DNA of 64,000 nt from Acetobacter estunensis (GCF_019083805.1 NZ_JAHRDV010000002.1:186001-250000), one strand, 5' to 3'; positions 36,258 to 45,818 are shown, counted from the first letter of the stretch. The notes: generated by a model from the letters alone, not told the origin. Made by a program: numbers and translations.

Positions 36258-37241
36258 TCAATGGATTTGCGCGGGGTGCGCCAGCACGATTCCTTCGCTC
36301 TTGGCCTTATTCTCCGGCTCCACATGGATGTGGATGACGCAACGGCCAAGATTTTCACGCAGTCCCGCTTCGATCCGGTCACAGATGTCATGCACCACTG
36401 AGACCGTCATGGTGCCGGGCACTACGAGGTGAAACTCAATGAATGTGATGGCTCCCACCTCACGGATGCGGATGTCATGCGCTTCGATCGCACCCGTGGC
36501 GTGACTTGCGATCACGTCATGCAGTTTTTCGAGTGTTGCGGAATCCGGCGCTTCATCCATCAGGCCGGCAACGGACTGACGCAGCATTTCCCAACCCACA
36601 CGCAGCACGTTCACGGCGATCAACGCCGCAATGGCCGGATCGAGCCAGTGCCAGCCCGTCAATGGAATGAGTGATAGTCCTGCGACCAACCCGATGCCGG
36701 TCCAGACATCCGAGAGAACATGCTGGCCGCCCGCCACCAGAGCGGGAGAGCGCATGCGCTGTCCAATGCGCAAAAGCGTCAGCCCCCAAGCAAGATTTAC
36801 ACCTGTAGCCGCAGCATTGAGCGCGATGCCCAGCCAGGGCGAGTCCATTTCGTTGTGCGGATGCTGAAAGCCGTCCCACGATGCCTTGCCGATCAACAGC
36901 GCAGTGACAAAAACCATCGCACTTTCGATGATGGCGGAGAGATACTCGGCTTTGTAGTGGCCATAAGTGTGATTGTGGTCCGCCGGACGCTCGGCCAGTC
37001 GGATAGCCCACAGGCCACCGGCAGCCGCCACTACGTTGATGATCGTCTCCAACGCATCGGACTTCAGGGCCACGCTGCCTGAGACATGCCAGGCCGCATA
37101 TTTCAGGCCGAGTGCAACGATGCTGACCCCGAGGCTGACCCAGGCAACGAGATGCTTTTGATGGGCGTTTTCTATGGTGGTCGCGGTGGAGGAGGTAAGG
37201 GTCTCAGACAACACCACTTCCTTGTAGGGTGCAGCCCGCAT
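36258..37241 (-). CDS. Cation diffusion facilitator, ExxxN-site subgroup
   Basis: A 327-residue metal/proton antiporter with six hydrophobic helices and a C-terminal cytoplasmic domain. The second-helix site reads SDALETIINVVAA, where E and N stand in place of the usual H-x-x-x-D, while helix five keeps HVLSD. The RPADHNHTYGHYKAEYLS loop is typical of this CDF subgroup. Metal choice may therefore differ from the His-rich paralog upstream. The start overlaps that gene: ATG at 37241, with GTG at 37214 also possible, so the two are translationally coupled. Confidence 0.85.
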   Translation of the reverse strand: MRAAPYKEVVLSETLTSSTATTIENAHQKHLVAWVSLGVSIVALGLKYAAWHVSGSVALKSDALETIINVVAAAGGLWAIRLAERPADHNHTYGHYKAEYLSAIIESAMVFVTALLIGKASWDGFQHPHNEMDSPWLGIALNAAATGVNLAWGLTLLRIGQRMRSPALVAGGQHVLSDVWTGIGLVAGLSLIPLTGWHWLDPAIAALIAVNVLRVGWEMLRQSVAGLMDEAPDSATLEKLHDVIASHATGAIEAHDIRIREVGAITFIEFHLVVPGTMTVSVVHDICDRIEAGLRENLGRCVIHIHVEPENKAKSEGIVLAHPAQIH

Positions 37242-38235
37242 CGCAGCGGGCAGTTTCAATCTGAATCGTGGGATGCACGATTCCGAACCGGGAGCGGAGC
37301 GTCTCTCCGACCGTCTCAAGCAGACGGTCGTTGTCGGTGCTGGAAGCCCGGACGAGATGCGCAGTCAGTGCGTTTTCGGTGGTGCTCATGGCCCAGATGT
37401 GCAGGTCATGCAACTCCGTCACACCCGGCAATGTCCGCAGATACTGCTCGACCTCTCCGGGATTTACATCGCGGGGAACGGCATCGAGCGCCATGTCCAA
37501 CGAATCCCGCAAAAGTGCCCAGGTTGCCCCCACAATGAGAACGGAAATGGCGAGACTGATGGCCGGATCGAGCCATGTGAGATTTGTCAGCAGCACCATG
37601 GCGCCCGTCACCACAACGGCAAACGACGCGAGGGCGTCCGTTGCCATGTGGAGAAAGGCTCCCCGAATGTTCAGATCCTCCTTCTGACCCTTCATCAGCA
37701 TGAGCGCCGTCGCACCGTTCACCAGAATACCAATGGCGGCGACGATCATGACAGTTCGCCCCGCAACGGGTTCGGGATGGAACAAACGCAGAATCGCTTC
37801 CCACGCGATGCCGCCCGTGACGAGCAGAAGGATCACGGCGTTAGTAAGAGCGGCAAGGATCGAGGAGCGGCGAAGGCCGTAAGTGAAACGCTGCGAAGGT
37901 GCGCGCTGGCTCAGATTATGCGCGAGCCACGCAGCACCCAGCGCCAGCACATCGGAGAGATTGTGTCCGGCGTCGGCCAGCAGGGCCAGCGAGTGAGCCA
38001 GCACGCCCCAGACCGCCTCGATCACCAAGTACAGCGTGTTAATGGCCATCCCGACGGCAAAGATCGTTCCAAAAGAAGCTGGGGCGTGATGATGATGGCC
38101 AAAGAGGCCATGACCGTGATCGCATCCCTGCTCTCCATGACCATGTTCATCATGCTCATGAGCGTGAGCACAGCCATGTCCGTGATCCGCGTGAGCAGAA
38201 TGGTCGTGATCATGATCGTGGGAAGAGGAAGTCAT
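37204..38235 (-). CDS. His-rich zinc-type cation diffusion facilitator
   Basis: A 343-residue CDF exporter of the CzcD/ZitB type. The first 50 residues are very rich in histidine (more than twenty) and act as a probable metal-sensing or buffering tail. Helix two has HNLSD and helix five HMATD, the classical H-x-x-x-D zinc sites. The frame extends to 38352, but the ATG at 38235 before SSSHDHDHDH is the only sensible start. It lies 40 bases after cmk on the same strand and overlaps the second CDF gene by 38 bases. Confidence 0.9.
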   Translation of the reverse strand: MTSSSHDHDHDHSAHADHGHGCAHAHEHDEHGHGEQGCDHGHGLFGHHHHAPASFGTIFAVGMAINTLYLVIEAVWGVLAHSLALLADAGHNLSDVLALGAAWLAHNLSQRAPSQRFTYGLRRSSILAALTNAVILLLVTGGIAWEAILRLFHPEPVAGRTVMIVAAIGILVNGATALMLMKGQKEDLNIRGAFLHMATDALASFAVVVTGAMVLLTNLTWLDPAISLAISVLIVGATWALLRDSLDMALDAVPRDVNPGEVEQYLRTLPGVTELHDLHIWAMSTTENALTAHLVRASSTDNDRLLETVGETLRSRFGIVHPTIQIETARCDAGCTLQGSGVV

Positions 38236-38275
38236 GAAAGGCTTTCGCGCTGGGTAATGACCGGAGCCACGTATC

Positions 38276-38932
38276 CTACGCTTTCTGCCTTTCCAATGCA
38301 GCCTTCGTAATACGCAAGGCTTCCGCCAGTACCTCTGCGGCGTTGAGCGCATCGGTTTCGATTTTCACGGCGTCGTCCGCCATGCGTAGAGGAGCGGAAG
38401 CTCGAGTGCTATCTGCATGATCGCGGGCGATCAGCGCCTGCTCGATCTCACAGATATGCGCTTCCCGATCAGGAGCCGTTTCCGAGCCGCCATTCTGCAT
38501 ATAGCGGCGCACCGCGCGTGTGCGGGCGGACGCGGTGATATAGAGCTTCACATCCGCGTCGGGGAATATGACAGTACCGATGTCGCGGCCATCGAGTACA
38601 GCGCCCTGCGCGCGTGCAAAAAGGCGCTGCATGTCCACGAGAGCCTGCCGCACGCCCTGATCGCGTGCAACCAGACTGGCGGCGGCATCGACATCGGGCG
38701 TGCGCAGATCGGTGCGCTTGAGGTCATCGGGAACGAGCGCGCGGGCGACAGTTTCGCCTGATGAGCAAGCTGGGTCCATGGCGGCATCCAGCATCCGACG
38801 GGCAACCGCACGGTAGAGCAGGCCGGTGTCGAGATGCGGAAGCCCCAGAACCTCGGCCAGTCGTTTCGAGAGAGTGCCTTTGCCGGCGGCGGCCGGGCCG
38901 TCCACGGCGATGACGGGTGCCGAGCGTGTCAT
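38276..38932 (-). CDS. cmk: Cytidylate kinase
   Basis: Phosphorylates CMP and dCMP with ATP in the cytoplasm. The 218-residue protein has the P-loop VDGPAAAGKGT, LDTGLLYRAVA, the VLDGRDIGTVIFPDADVK segment and the RD-x-x-D-S/T-R-A lid region (RDHADSTRASAPL). The ATG at 38932 is used; an upstream alternative at 39001 lacks support. In most proteobacteria cmk stands directly before rpsA, after aroA. Here it is 28 kb away, reversed, and followed by CDF genes. Confidence 0.95.
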   Translation of the reverse strand: MTRSAPVIAVDGPAAAGKGTLSKRLAEVLGLPHLDTGLLYRAVARRMLDAAMDPACSSGETVARALVPDDLKRTDLRTPDVDAAASLVARDQGVRQALVDMQRLFARAQGAVLDGRDIGTVIFPDADVKLYITASARTRAVRRYMQNGGSETAPDREAHICEIEQALIARDHADSTRASAPLRMADDAVKIETDALNAAEVLAEALRITKAALERQKA

Positions 38933-39119
38933 GTTTCCGGGTTTTCCTGTCCGCCGATTGGAGATGGCACGGCGATACCCTGCCGGGAAAACGACCGTCA
39001 ACAGGCGAGCTTACATATTGTTCCGCATAGGAAACAGTGGCATGGCGTGATCGTGATTGGCGACCTTTCTCCAGAGCGGTTGTTGATGCTGCAAGACCTG
39101 AGGGGATCTGGAGTTGTGC

Positions 39120-40367
39120 ATGAGTGATGGAACAAGCGTGGCTGGCGTCTCAGCCACGAGAGAAGTGGATGTCCGCACGGCGCGGCATGTACTGGCGGCC
39201 TCCTTTCTCGCATGGATGCTCGATGCCTGCGATTTCTTCATCGTCCTTTTCACGCTTGACAATGTCGCGGACGGATTCGGCGTGCCGCTGGAAGATGTAC
39301 TCTGGGCGCCCACACTCACGCTGATGACACGTCCTATCGGCGCGTTTCTCTGCGGGCGCAGCGCGGATCGATTCGGACGCAAGCCCACGCTCATTTGCAC
39401 AATCGTGGTCTATTCTCTGATCGAGGTGATGTCGGCTTTCTCGCCTTCGATCGGCGTCTTTCTCGCCTGTCGTGCCCTGTTCGGCGTGGCGCTGGGCGGC
39501 GTGTGGGGTGTGGGCACGTCGCTTGTCATGGAGAGCGTGCCGAAATCATGGCGCGGCATGGCGTCGGGGCTTCTTCAGGCAGGCTATCCAGCGGGCTATC
39601 TGCTCGCCTCCCTGATGTTCCTGCTGCTGCCCGTTCTGGGCTGGCGGGGGCTGTTCATCCTGGGAGGTGTCGCCATCGTCTCGGCAATCTATGTGGGGCT
39701 GCGTGTCCCTGAAAGTCCCGAATGGCTTGCTCGCAGTCGCACGGAAAAGCCGGTGGGCCTGTGGACGGTGGTGCGAGGTCATATGGCGTTGTCCGCCTTC
39801 GCGGTGGCGGTCATGACGATGTTCAACTTCATGAGCCATGGCTCTCAGGATCTGTATCCGAAGCTGTTTCTCGCTATCGAGCGGCATATTCCGCATGACC
39901 ACGTGACCATGATCGTGGTGTGCTACAACATTGCGGCCATCAGTGGTGGTCTCTTCTTCGGCTGGCTCTCGCAGCGTCTTGGGCGCAGTCGCACCATCAT
40001 GCTGGCAGCTCTTCTCGTGCTGCCGATCCTGCCGTTGTGGACACTCCCACATTCTCTCTTGTGGCTGACGGTTGGAGCCGTATGCATCCAGTTCTGCATT
40101 CAGGGAGCATGGGGTGTAGTGCCAGCCTATCTGAGCGAGCTTTCGCCCGCGTCCGTAAGAGCCACTTTCCCCGGAGTGGCCTATCAGCTCGGCAATCTGA
40201 TCGCGGCCAGCAATGCGCTGATCCAGCATCATCTGGCGGGTGTATTTGGAAAGGGACTGCCGCCGGCCCTGATGCTGGTGGTGGGCGGGGCGTCTCTGAC
40301 GCTATTCCTGTTATTGATGGTGGATGCGCGGATCGGGCTTTCCGTGCGCAAGGCTGTAGGCGAGTAG
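39120..40367 (+). CDS. MFS organic-acid type transporter
   Basis: A 415-residue major facilitator with about twelve helices. It shows FLAWMLDACDFFIV in helix one, GRSADRFGRKPTLI between helices two and three, and GGVWGVGTSLVMESVPKSWRG, the pattern of the sialate/lactate or aromatic-acid:H+ symporter groups. The precise cargo cannot be read. GGAG lies six bases before the ATG at 39120 (a TTG at 39114 is less likely). The stop is followed after one base by the DUF2905 ATG. Confidence 0.87.
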   Translation: MSDGTSVAGVSATREVDVRTARHVLAASFLAWMLDACDFFIVLFTLDNVADGFGVPLEDVLWAPTLTLMTRPIGAFLCGRSADRFGRKPTLICTIVVYSLIEVMSAFSPSIGVFLACRALFGVALGGVWGVGTSLVMESVPKSWRGMASGLLQAGYPAGYLLASLMFLLLPVLGWRGLFILGGVAIVSAIYVGLRVPESPEWLARSRTEKPVGLWTVVRGHMALSAFAVAVMTMFNFMSHGSQDLYPKLFLAIERHIPHDHVTMIVVCYNIAAISGGLFFGWLSQRLGRSRTIMLAALLVLPILPLWTLPHSLLWLTVGAVCIQFCIQGAWGVVPAYLSELSPASVRATFPGVAYQLGNLIAASNALIQHHLAGVFGKGLPPALMLVVGGASLTLFLLLMVDARIGLSVRKAVGE

Positions 40368-40368
40368 G

Positions 40369-40569
40369 ATGACACGCACACTGGTGACGATCGGCCTGGC
40401 GCTGGTGATAGTTGGGCTGTTGTGGCCGTGGCTCTCTCGCCTGCCAATCGGTCGTCTTCCGGGTGATATTCTGATCCGGCGTGGTGACGTCACCTTCTAT
40501 GCGCCTCTCATGACCGGCCTGATCGCAAGTGTGCTGCTTTCAGTGATTCTCTGGGCTGTTCGGCGGTAA
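40369..40569 (+). CDS. DUF2905 small membrane protein
   Basis: A 66-residue protein with two hydrophobic helices (residues about 4-24 and 44-63) around the family motif RLPGDILIRRGDVTFYAP. DUF2905 has no established function. It is separated from the MFS stop by one base, so it is co-translated. Confidence 0.85.
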   Translation: MTRTLVTIGLALVIVGLLWPWLSRLPIGRLPGDILIRRGDVTFYAPLMTGLIASVLLSVILWAVRR

Positions 40570-40641
40570 GGCCATTTGGTCAAGACATGCTGGGGCTGAT
40601 AGGGAGAAGGCAAAACGCATAAGATAGAGGCAGGAGCAGGC

Positions 40642-41046
40642 ATGGCGGTCGCGAGAGACGGCATCGAAACAGCGACCGAAACGCCACGCAGACAATGGAA
40701 AAACCGCCTTCGCGCGGTTGCGCTATGTCTTGCTCTGGCAGCCTGTCAGGCTTCTCCGGCTATCAGTCTCAGGCCGACGCCGCACAGTCTCATTTACAGT
40801 TACATGATGGCGCACGGCATGGCGCGAGGTGCTGTGATGTCAGGCGGTATGACGCCACGCCAGATCATGGAACTGATCGTTGTGGATCATGCCGCCTTGC
40901 TGGCCGTGGCCCATGAAATGGCCGAGCCGAGCGGTGAGAACATGCATGCCGCCAATGACGCCATCATACGGCTGCTGGCACTCACGCAGCCCATCGATGG
41001 AAAGCCGCAGGCACCCGCACCGCCGCGGACGCCTCTCACTCCCTGA
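40642..41046 (+). CDS. Putative lipoprotein, unknown function
   Basis: A 134-residue protein that I do not recognise. After a charged N terminus a hydrophobic stretch (RAVALCLALAACQAS) ends in a lipobox-like LAAC, so it is probably a lipoprotein. The rest is a helical region (MTPRQIMELIVVDHAALLAVAHEMA) and a Pro-rich tail. AGGAGC lies just before the ATG. It ends ten bases from the convergent secF stop. Confidence 0.6.
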   Translation: MAVARDGIETATETPRRQWKNRLRAVALCLALAACQASPAISLRPTPHSLIYSYMMAHGMARGAVMSGGMTPRQIMELIVVDHAALLAVAHEMAEPSGENMHAANDAIIRLLALTQPIDGKPQAPAPPRTPLTP

Positions 41047-41056
41047 CGGAGGAGGC

Positions 41057-41998
41057 TCAGACCTCCTGCTGGACAGCCGGACGTGTGTCCTTGCGCAGCC
41101 TCTTTTCGCCCATGAGCAGCAACAGCGGGGCGGCAATGAAGATGGAGGAAGAGGTTCCCACGACGATTCCGAAGAGCATCACCCAGGCAAACCCGGACAG
41201 GCTCGCGCCTCCGAAGATGGCCAGTGGAAGTGCTGCCAGAAAGACCGTGCAGGAGGTGCCGAGCGTGCGGTTCAGCGTTTCGTTGATGGATAGGTCCAGC
41301 AGCTCACGCAGAGGCATCGTGCGATAGCGCCGCAGATTTTCGCGCACGCGGTCATAAACCACCACCTTGTCGTTGGTGGAGTAGCCCAGAATAGTCAGGA
41401 TGGCGGCCACCATGACGAGATCGAACTCGATATGCGTGAGCACGAGGAACCCAACCGTTTTGGTCAGATCCAGCACCAGTGTGATGACAGCCGAGAGCGC
41501 GAACTCCCATTCGAACCGGAACCAGATATAGGCGAGGATCATCAGCAGGCTGATGCCCAGAGCCAGCAGGCCGTTGCGCAGAAGTTCGGCAGAGACCGAA
41601 GCTCCGACAGCATCCGCCCGAACGATGGTGGCACCCGGCTGAGCCTCCGCTACAGCGTGGCGGACCTCATCGACGACAGCGTTGGTGTTGGTTGTCTCGT
41701 CCGCGTCCAGACGGATCAACACGTCGTCCGGACCGCCGAAGGCCTGCACACCTTCGGCCTTGAGATTGTGCGCCGCCAGCGCGGAGCGGATTTTTCCGAA
41801 ATCCGCAGGACCGCTGGTTTTCGCCTCCACCACAATACCGCCACGAAAATCGAGACCGAGCGTCAGGCCGGGATGGAAGAACAGGATGAGCGAGGCGAGC
41901 GAGAGCACGGCCGATGTGGCCAGCCCGACAAAGCGCCCGCGCATGAAGTTGATATGCGTGTCATTGCGGACAAAGCGCAGCAGGGGACGTCCAAACAT
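41057..41998 (-). CDS. secF: Protein translocase subunit SecF
   Basis: Forms with SecD a proton-driven membrane complex that pulls proteins through SecYEG. The 313-residue protein has about six hydrophobic helices, the periplasmic start LGLDFRGGIVVEAKT, the VGASVSAELLRNGLLAL segment and the GYSTNDKVVVYDRVRE motif. It begins 12 bases after secD. Confidence 0.96.
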   Translation of the reverse strand: MFGRPLLRFVRNDTHINFMRGRFVGLATSAVLSLASLILFFHPGLTLGLDFRGGIVVEAKTSGPADFGKIRSALAAHNLKAEGVQAFGGPDDVLIRLDADETTNTNAVVDEVRHAVAEAQPGATIVRADAVGASVSAELLRNGLLALGISLLMILAYIWFRFEWEFALSAVITLVLDLTKTVGFLVLTHIEFDLVMVAAILTILGYSTNDKVVVYDRVRENLRRYRTMPLRELLDLSINETLNRTLGTSCTVFLAALPLAIFGGASLSGFAWVMLFGIVVGTSSSIFIAAPLLLLMGEKRLRKDTRPAVQQEV

Positions 41999-42010
41999 GT
42001 CGCGTGCCTC

Positions 42011-43570
42011 TCAGACGGGAAGGGTGGAAGGACGGGTGAGGGCGTACCAGCGCACCATCAGCATCCGAGAGAGAAAAAGTGTGGAGAACAGCGTGGTCGC
42101 AATGCCGATGGTGATAGTCAGGGCAAAGCCGCGCACCGGCCCTGTTCCAAACACAAACAGCATGACGTGGGCGAGGAAAGCCGTGGCGTTGCTGTCCAGC
42201 ACCGTGGAGGTGGCGCGCTCGAAACCGGCCTGCATGGCGGCCAGTGGCGTGCGGCCGCGTTTCAGTTCTTCACGGATACGCTCGATGATGAGGATGTTGG
42301 CGTCCACCGCCATACCGAGGGTGAGCAACATGCCGGCCATGCCGGGCAGCGTCAGTGTCGCGCCGAACAGGGAGAGAATGGCCAGCATCAGCACGAGATT
42401 GGCAAAGAGCGCCACGTTCGCATACCAGCCGAACAGACCGTAAAACAGCGCCATGAAGACAATGACGAGCCCAAAGCCGACGGCAAGGCTCATGGCACCC
42501 GCACGAATGGAGTCAGCTCCCAGAGACGGCCCGATGGAGCGTTCCTCCACCACCGACAGCGGCACGGGCAAGGCGCCCGCACGCAACAGCAGACCGAGAT
42601 CCGTCGCCTGATGGGCATCGAAATTACCGGTGATGATGCCGTTGCCGCCTGTGATGGCAGAGCGAATGACGGGCGCTTCGATCACCTTGTTATCGAGCAC
42701 AATGGCGAAGCGGCGCCCGACATTGGCCTGCGTCACATCACCGAAAGCACGTGTACCAATCGAGTTGAGCGAGAAACTCACGGCCCAGCCACCGGTCTGC
42801 TCGTCAGTGGTGGCCCCGGCGTTCGTCAGGTCCGCACCATCCACGTCGATATGGTCACGCACGGCCAGTGTCTGGTCTGGATGATCCGCCAGCGGCAGCA
42901 TGGTGTCACCCGGCGGGGCCACGGCTGTGCCCGGAGGCATCTCGTCGACAAGCCGGAACGTCATCCGCGCCGTGGTGCCGAGAAGCGCCTTGATGCGTTC
43001 CGGGTCGCTGATACCGGGGAGTTCGACAACGATCCGATCCTCACCTTGGCGGGTGATCTGCGGATCGACCGCTCCGGTCGCGTCGATACGACGACGAACG
43101 ATCTCGATTGCCTGCGAAACGGCGTCGTGCGCTCGGGCGCGGGTCGCATCTGGGGAAAGTGCGAGAACAATCGTCCCATCACCACGTGAAGTGACGGCAA
43201 ATTCGTTGGGAACGAGACGAGGAAGGCCTTCAACTACCTTCACGTCTCGATCTTTTTCAGACGGATCGCGCGGCTGGAAGCTGAGGGAGGCCCCCTTCTG
43301 GTCGATGCTGATGTTGCGATAGCCAAGATTGGCGGAGATCAGTGCCTGACGCATGTTGTCCGACAGACTCTGAAGCCGGTCATGAGTGAGAGAATCGAGA
43401 TCCACCTGAAGCAGCAGATAGGAGCCGCCTCGCAGATCGAGACCAAGGTGAATCTGGGGCCATGGGATATTGAGGGCGGGCTTGCGCACGAAATTAGGCA
43501 CGCAGAGGAGGGCGCCGAGAAGGCACACCGCCACCACGGAGAGCAGTTTGATCCGGCTGTAATACATCAT
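42011..43570 (-). CDS. secD: Protein translocase subunit SecD
   Basis: The 519-residue partner of SecF, with a large periplasmic P1 domain after the first helix (HLGLDLRGGSYLLLQVD) and the six-helix RND-like part carrying LPGMAGMLLTLGMAVDANILI. ATGs at 43570 and 43567 are both possible; a longer frame to 43624 is not needed. yajC, usually upstream, is absent: a glycosyltransferase gene ends 180 bases away. Confidence 0.96.
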   Translation of the reverse strand: MMYYSRIKLLSVVAVCLLGALLCVPNFVRKPALNIPWPQIHLGLDLRGGSYLLLQVDLDSLTHDRLQSLSDNMRQALISANLGYRNISIDQKGASLSFQPRDPSEKDRDVKVVEGLPRLVPNEFAVTSRGDGTIVLALSPDATRARAHDAVSQAIEIVRRRIDATGAVDPQITRQGEDRIVVELPGISDPERIKALLGTTARMTFRLVDEMPPGTAVAPPGDTMLPLADHPDQTLAVRDHIDVDGADLTNAGATTDEQTGGWAVSFSLNSIGTRAFGDVTQANVGRRFAIVLDNKVIEAPVIRSAITGGNGIITGNFDAHQATDLGLLLRAGALPVPLSVVEERSIGPSLGADSIRAGAMSLAVGFGLVIVFMALFYGLFGWYANVALFANLVLMLAILSLFGATLTLPGMAGMLLTLGMAVDANILIIERIREELKRGRTPLAAMQAGFERATSTVLDSNATAFLAHVMLFVFGTGPVRGFALTITIGIATTLFSTLFLSRMLMVRWYALTRPSTLPV

Positions 43571-43641
43571 CGTGTGGGCGACCGTTCTCCGTCGGGCCGG
43601 CAAGGTAGGGTGTGGCTGTTTCATGCGTTCGGAAAAGCCGA

Positions 43642-43691
43642 ATGCCCCGCCTGTCCGGTGCGTCGTATTGCGGCGGGAAGATGCAGGGCAT
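43642..43691 (-). promoter_or_regulatory. Possible structured leader before secD
   Basis: ATGCCC at 43642-43647 pairs with GGGCAT at 43686-43691, and inside it CCGCC with GGCGG, giving a bulged hairpin in the 180-base gap between the upstream glycosyltransferase gene and secD. It may be the terminator of the former or a leader of the latter. Confidence 0.3.
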
Positions 43692-43749
43692 CGGACGTGA
43701 TTGCAACCGTAGGGATGACATCCGCGCGAGGTGAAAACGCTTTAGAGAG

Positions 43750-45771
43750 TTATTCCGTCGTTTGCCGGTGCGGATGTCCCAGCAGGGCACGGGGCCCAAG
43801 ACCCAATGCGCGGCCAAGGGCGGCGCACACGGTGGCCTCAGACTGATGAATACGAATGTATTCACGGCCCGCCTCACCAATGGCGTCCGCCTTGTCCCGG
43901 TTGCGATAAAAATCTGCGGCGACGCGCGCGAGACCAGCCGCCCCCGCCACGACAGCGGTTTTCAGTTCGTCAGAAAGGTGAAGGCCTTCGACTGCGACGG
44001 GAGTGGCCACACAAGGAAGACCGACCGCCCAACTTTCGAGCACTTTACCCTTGATTCCGGCGCCAAATCGCAGCGGTGCGATGGTCAGCCGCACCGAGCG
44101 CAGCAGTTCGGCAAGATCGGCAACGTGTCCCAGCACCTGCACGCCCGGAATCTCGTTCATGCGCATGATGGAATCCGGCATGGCGCTTCCCACCAGCAGA
44201 ATTTCAGCCTCGGGCGCATGGTTGCGCAAATGCGGGAGGATGTCCTCCACTAGCCATTTTGCCGCGTCAAGATTGGGAGCGTGTCCATAATGCGCCACGA
44301 AGGCGATGCCGCTGCGGTCCGCGAAAGGGCGTGGAGCGGGGGCAAGAGGAATATGCCAGGGAACGACATGGATGCTGGCGGTCGGCACGGCGGTGCCCAG
44401 CAGATCGGCTTCCACAGGTGAATGGGTGATGGTCGCGTGCGAGGCCCATGCCGCCATATGCTCGCGCACCTTTTCCTGTGCGGCCGCTGTCCGAAGTTCG
44501 GGACGGTTTTCAACGACAGACTGACGCTCAAGCCGAAGAGAGGCCAGATCCGCCACGCTGGAAACCAGTCGTGCGCCGGGCATGTAAAGACTGGCGAGGG
44601 CGAGGTAGCGCGATGCGTTGGAAAGACGATGGAAGACGATCGCATCGAAGGCGTTCGACTGGGTGCGCAGAAGCGATTCGACCGTGGGATAGGTGGGGGC
44701 GCACCAGCATGTAATGCCGAGCTTTTCCAGCTCCCGCACTACGCTCCCCGTAGGCATGGTGACGGAAGCGATGAAGCTCGGCTCATAACCCAGAGCGCGT
44801 GCGGCCTGCATATGTGAAAGCAGTGCGGACGATCCGGCGTCCCGGGTGGGATCGGGCGCGCGGTCATCAATGAACAGAACGCGAAAAGGGGAAGGGGCCA
44901 AGTTGGCCGTGCCTTTCCGACGGGCAAGTTGATGCTGGCGTGTCGCAGTCTCGCGCGCGTCATCTCGGCCCTGCTGCTGACGCAGGGAATCGGCCAGCCC
45001 CATCAGAAAATCGATGGCCTGCTCACGTTGCTGGCCCGATGCGATACTGCCAAGAGTTTGCCGGACATGACTGCGGAAGCTTTCGTTGAAGCGCCGCGTC
45101 GCAGGAACATGAAAAGGCGAACCGGGGAGATTTTCTCCATTTTCCGCGCAGATGAGCGACACGACATGATCGCTGTCGGCGGATAAGGGCGGATTGAGCA
45201 GAACGTCGAATCCGTAGCGTCCGTCCCCCAGTCCGATATTGCGGAGATCGGGACGGGACTGGTTGGCCATGACACGATGCTGGAGAGAACCGTCCACCAT
45301 GACGGAGATACCTAACCGCCGCGTCAGATCGGTTTCATTTACGAGCCAGCCGGCCAACCGGTCTCGCCCCACGACATCCACGGCCCCCCGGATTGCGAGT
45401 GACGTTGGCACCAGGAGATGAGCGGCGCGTGGAAGCGGCGCACGCTCTGGAAGAATCAACACATCGAATGCGGAAGCCTCTGCTATCGGGGTCGTTTCAT
45501 CCGGGATGAGTATATCGAAGCCGTGATGTCCATCCGCACGACCGGGAACGACCAGATCTTCCCGGAAAAGATCGGCTCTGGCACGTGCGAGTTCCTGTCC
45601 GTGGCAGAGCACGACCACTTCCACCGGCGTGTTGGCAGTCTGCGCAGTCCGTCGGACCCAGCCAGCAATCTGCCACGCTCCATCCGGAAGACGGGCAATG
45701 AGATCAAGGAATCCTTCAACGTGACTGTCCGGAGAAAAAGTCGGACCGGGTGAAGGTTGGCGGGCGTTCAT
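43750..45771 (-). CDS. GT4 glycosyltransferase with two N-terminal beta modules
   Basis: A 673-residue protein. Residues about 18-90 and 128-222 are two copies of a beta domain with the pattern G-W-V/L ... A-D/N-x-F/S-R-x-D-L ... G-H/Y-G-F-D. Residues about 290-660 form a GT4 domain: RVLFIDDRAPDPTRDAGSSA at the start, FVAHYGHAPNLDAAKWLVED in the middle and LRFGAGIKGKVLESWAVGLP in the donor site. No signal peptide. The gene lies 47 bases after the AIDA/Hint gene on the same strand, and that protein carries the same beta domain. The acceptor is not known; the neighbour is the obvious candidate. Confidence 0.82.
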   Translation of the reverse strand: MNARQPSPGPTFSPDSHVEGFLDLIARLPDGAWQIAGWVRRTAQTANTPVEVVVLCHGQELARARADLFREDLVVPGRADGHHGFDILIPDETTPIAEASAFDVLILPERAPLPRAAHLLVPTSLAIRGAVDVVGRDRLAGWLVNETDLTRRLGISVMVDGSLQHRVMANQSRPDLRNIGLGDGRYGFDVLLNPPLSADSDHVVSLICAENGENLPGSPFHVPATRRFNESFRSHVRQTLGSIASGQQREQAIDFLMGLADSLRQQQGRDDARETATRQHQLARRKGTANLAPSPFRVLFIDDRAPDPTRDAGSSALLSHMQAARALGYEPSFIASVTMPTGSVVRELEKLGITCWCAPTYPTVESLLRTQSNAFDAIVFHRLSNASRYLALASLYMPGARLVSSVADLASLRLERQSVVENRPELRTAAAQEKVREHMAAWASHATITHSPVEADLLGTAVPTASIHVVPWHIPLAPAPRPFADRSGIAFVAHYGHAPNLDAAKWLVEDILPHLRNHAPEAEILLVGSAMPDSIMRMNEIPGVQVLGHVADLAELLRSVRLTIAPLRFGAGIKGKVLESWAVGLPCVATPVAVEGLHLSDELKTAVVAGAAGLARVAADFYRNRDKADAIGEAGREYIRIHQSEATVCAALGRALGLGPRALLGHPHRQTTE

Positions 45772-45818
45772 GCAATGGCTGTTACATGAAAGCCTGAAAA
45801 ATTCGCCAACGGTTCGTG

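Noticed and set aside
38100-38220. Short repeats suggesting a CRISPR-like or microsatellite array
   Set aside because: They are the GAT/CAT codons of the His-rich tail of the CDF protein.
41050-41067. Hairpin AGGAGG-CTCAGA-CCTCCT between the lipoprotein gene and secF as terminator
   Set aside because: Only six base pairs, no T tract and partly inside secF.
41432-43189. 585-residue plus-strand frame across secF and secD
   Set aside because: Low-complexity His/Arg/Gln-rich product antisense to two conserved genes.
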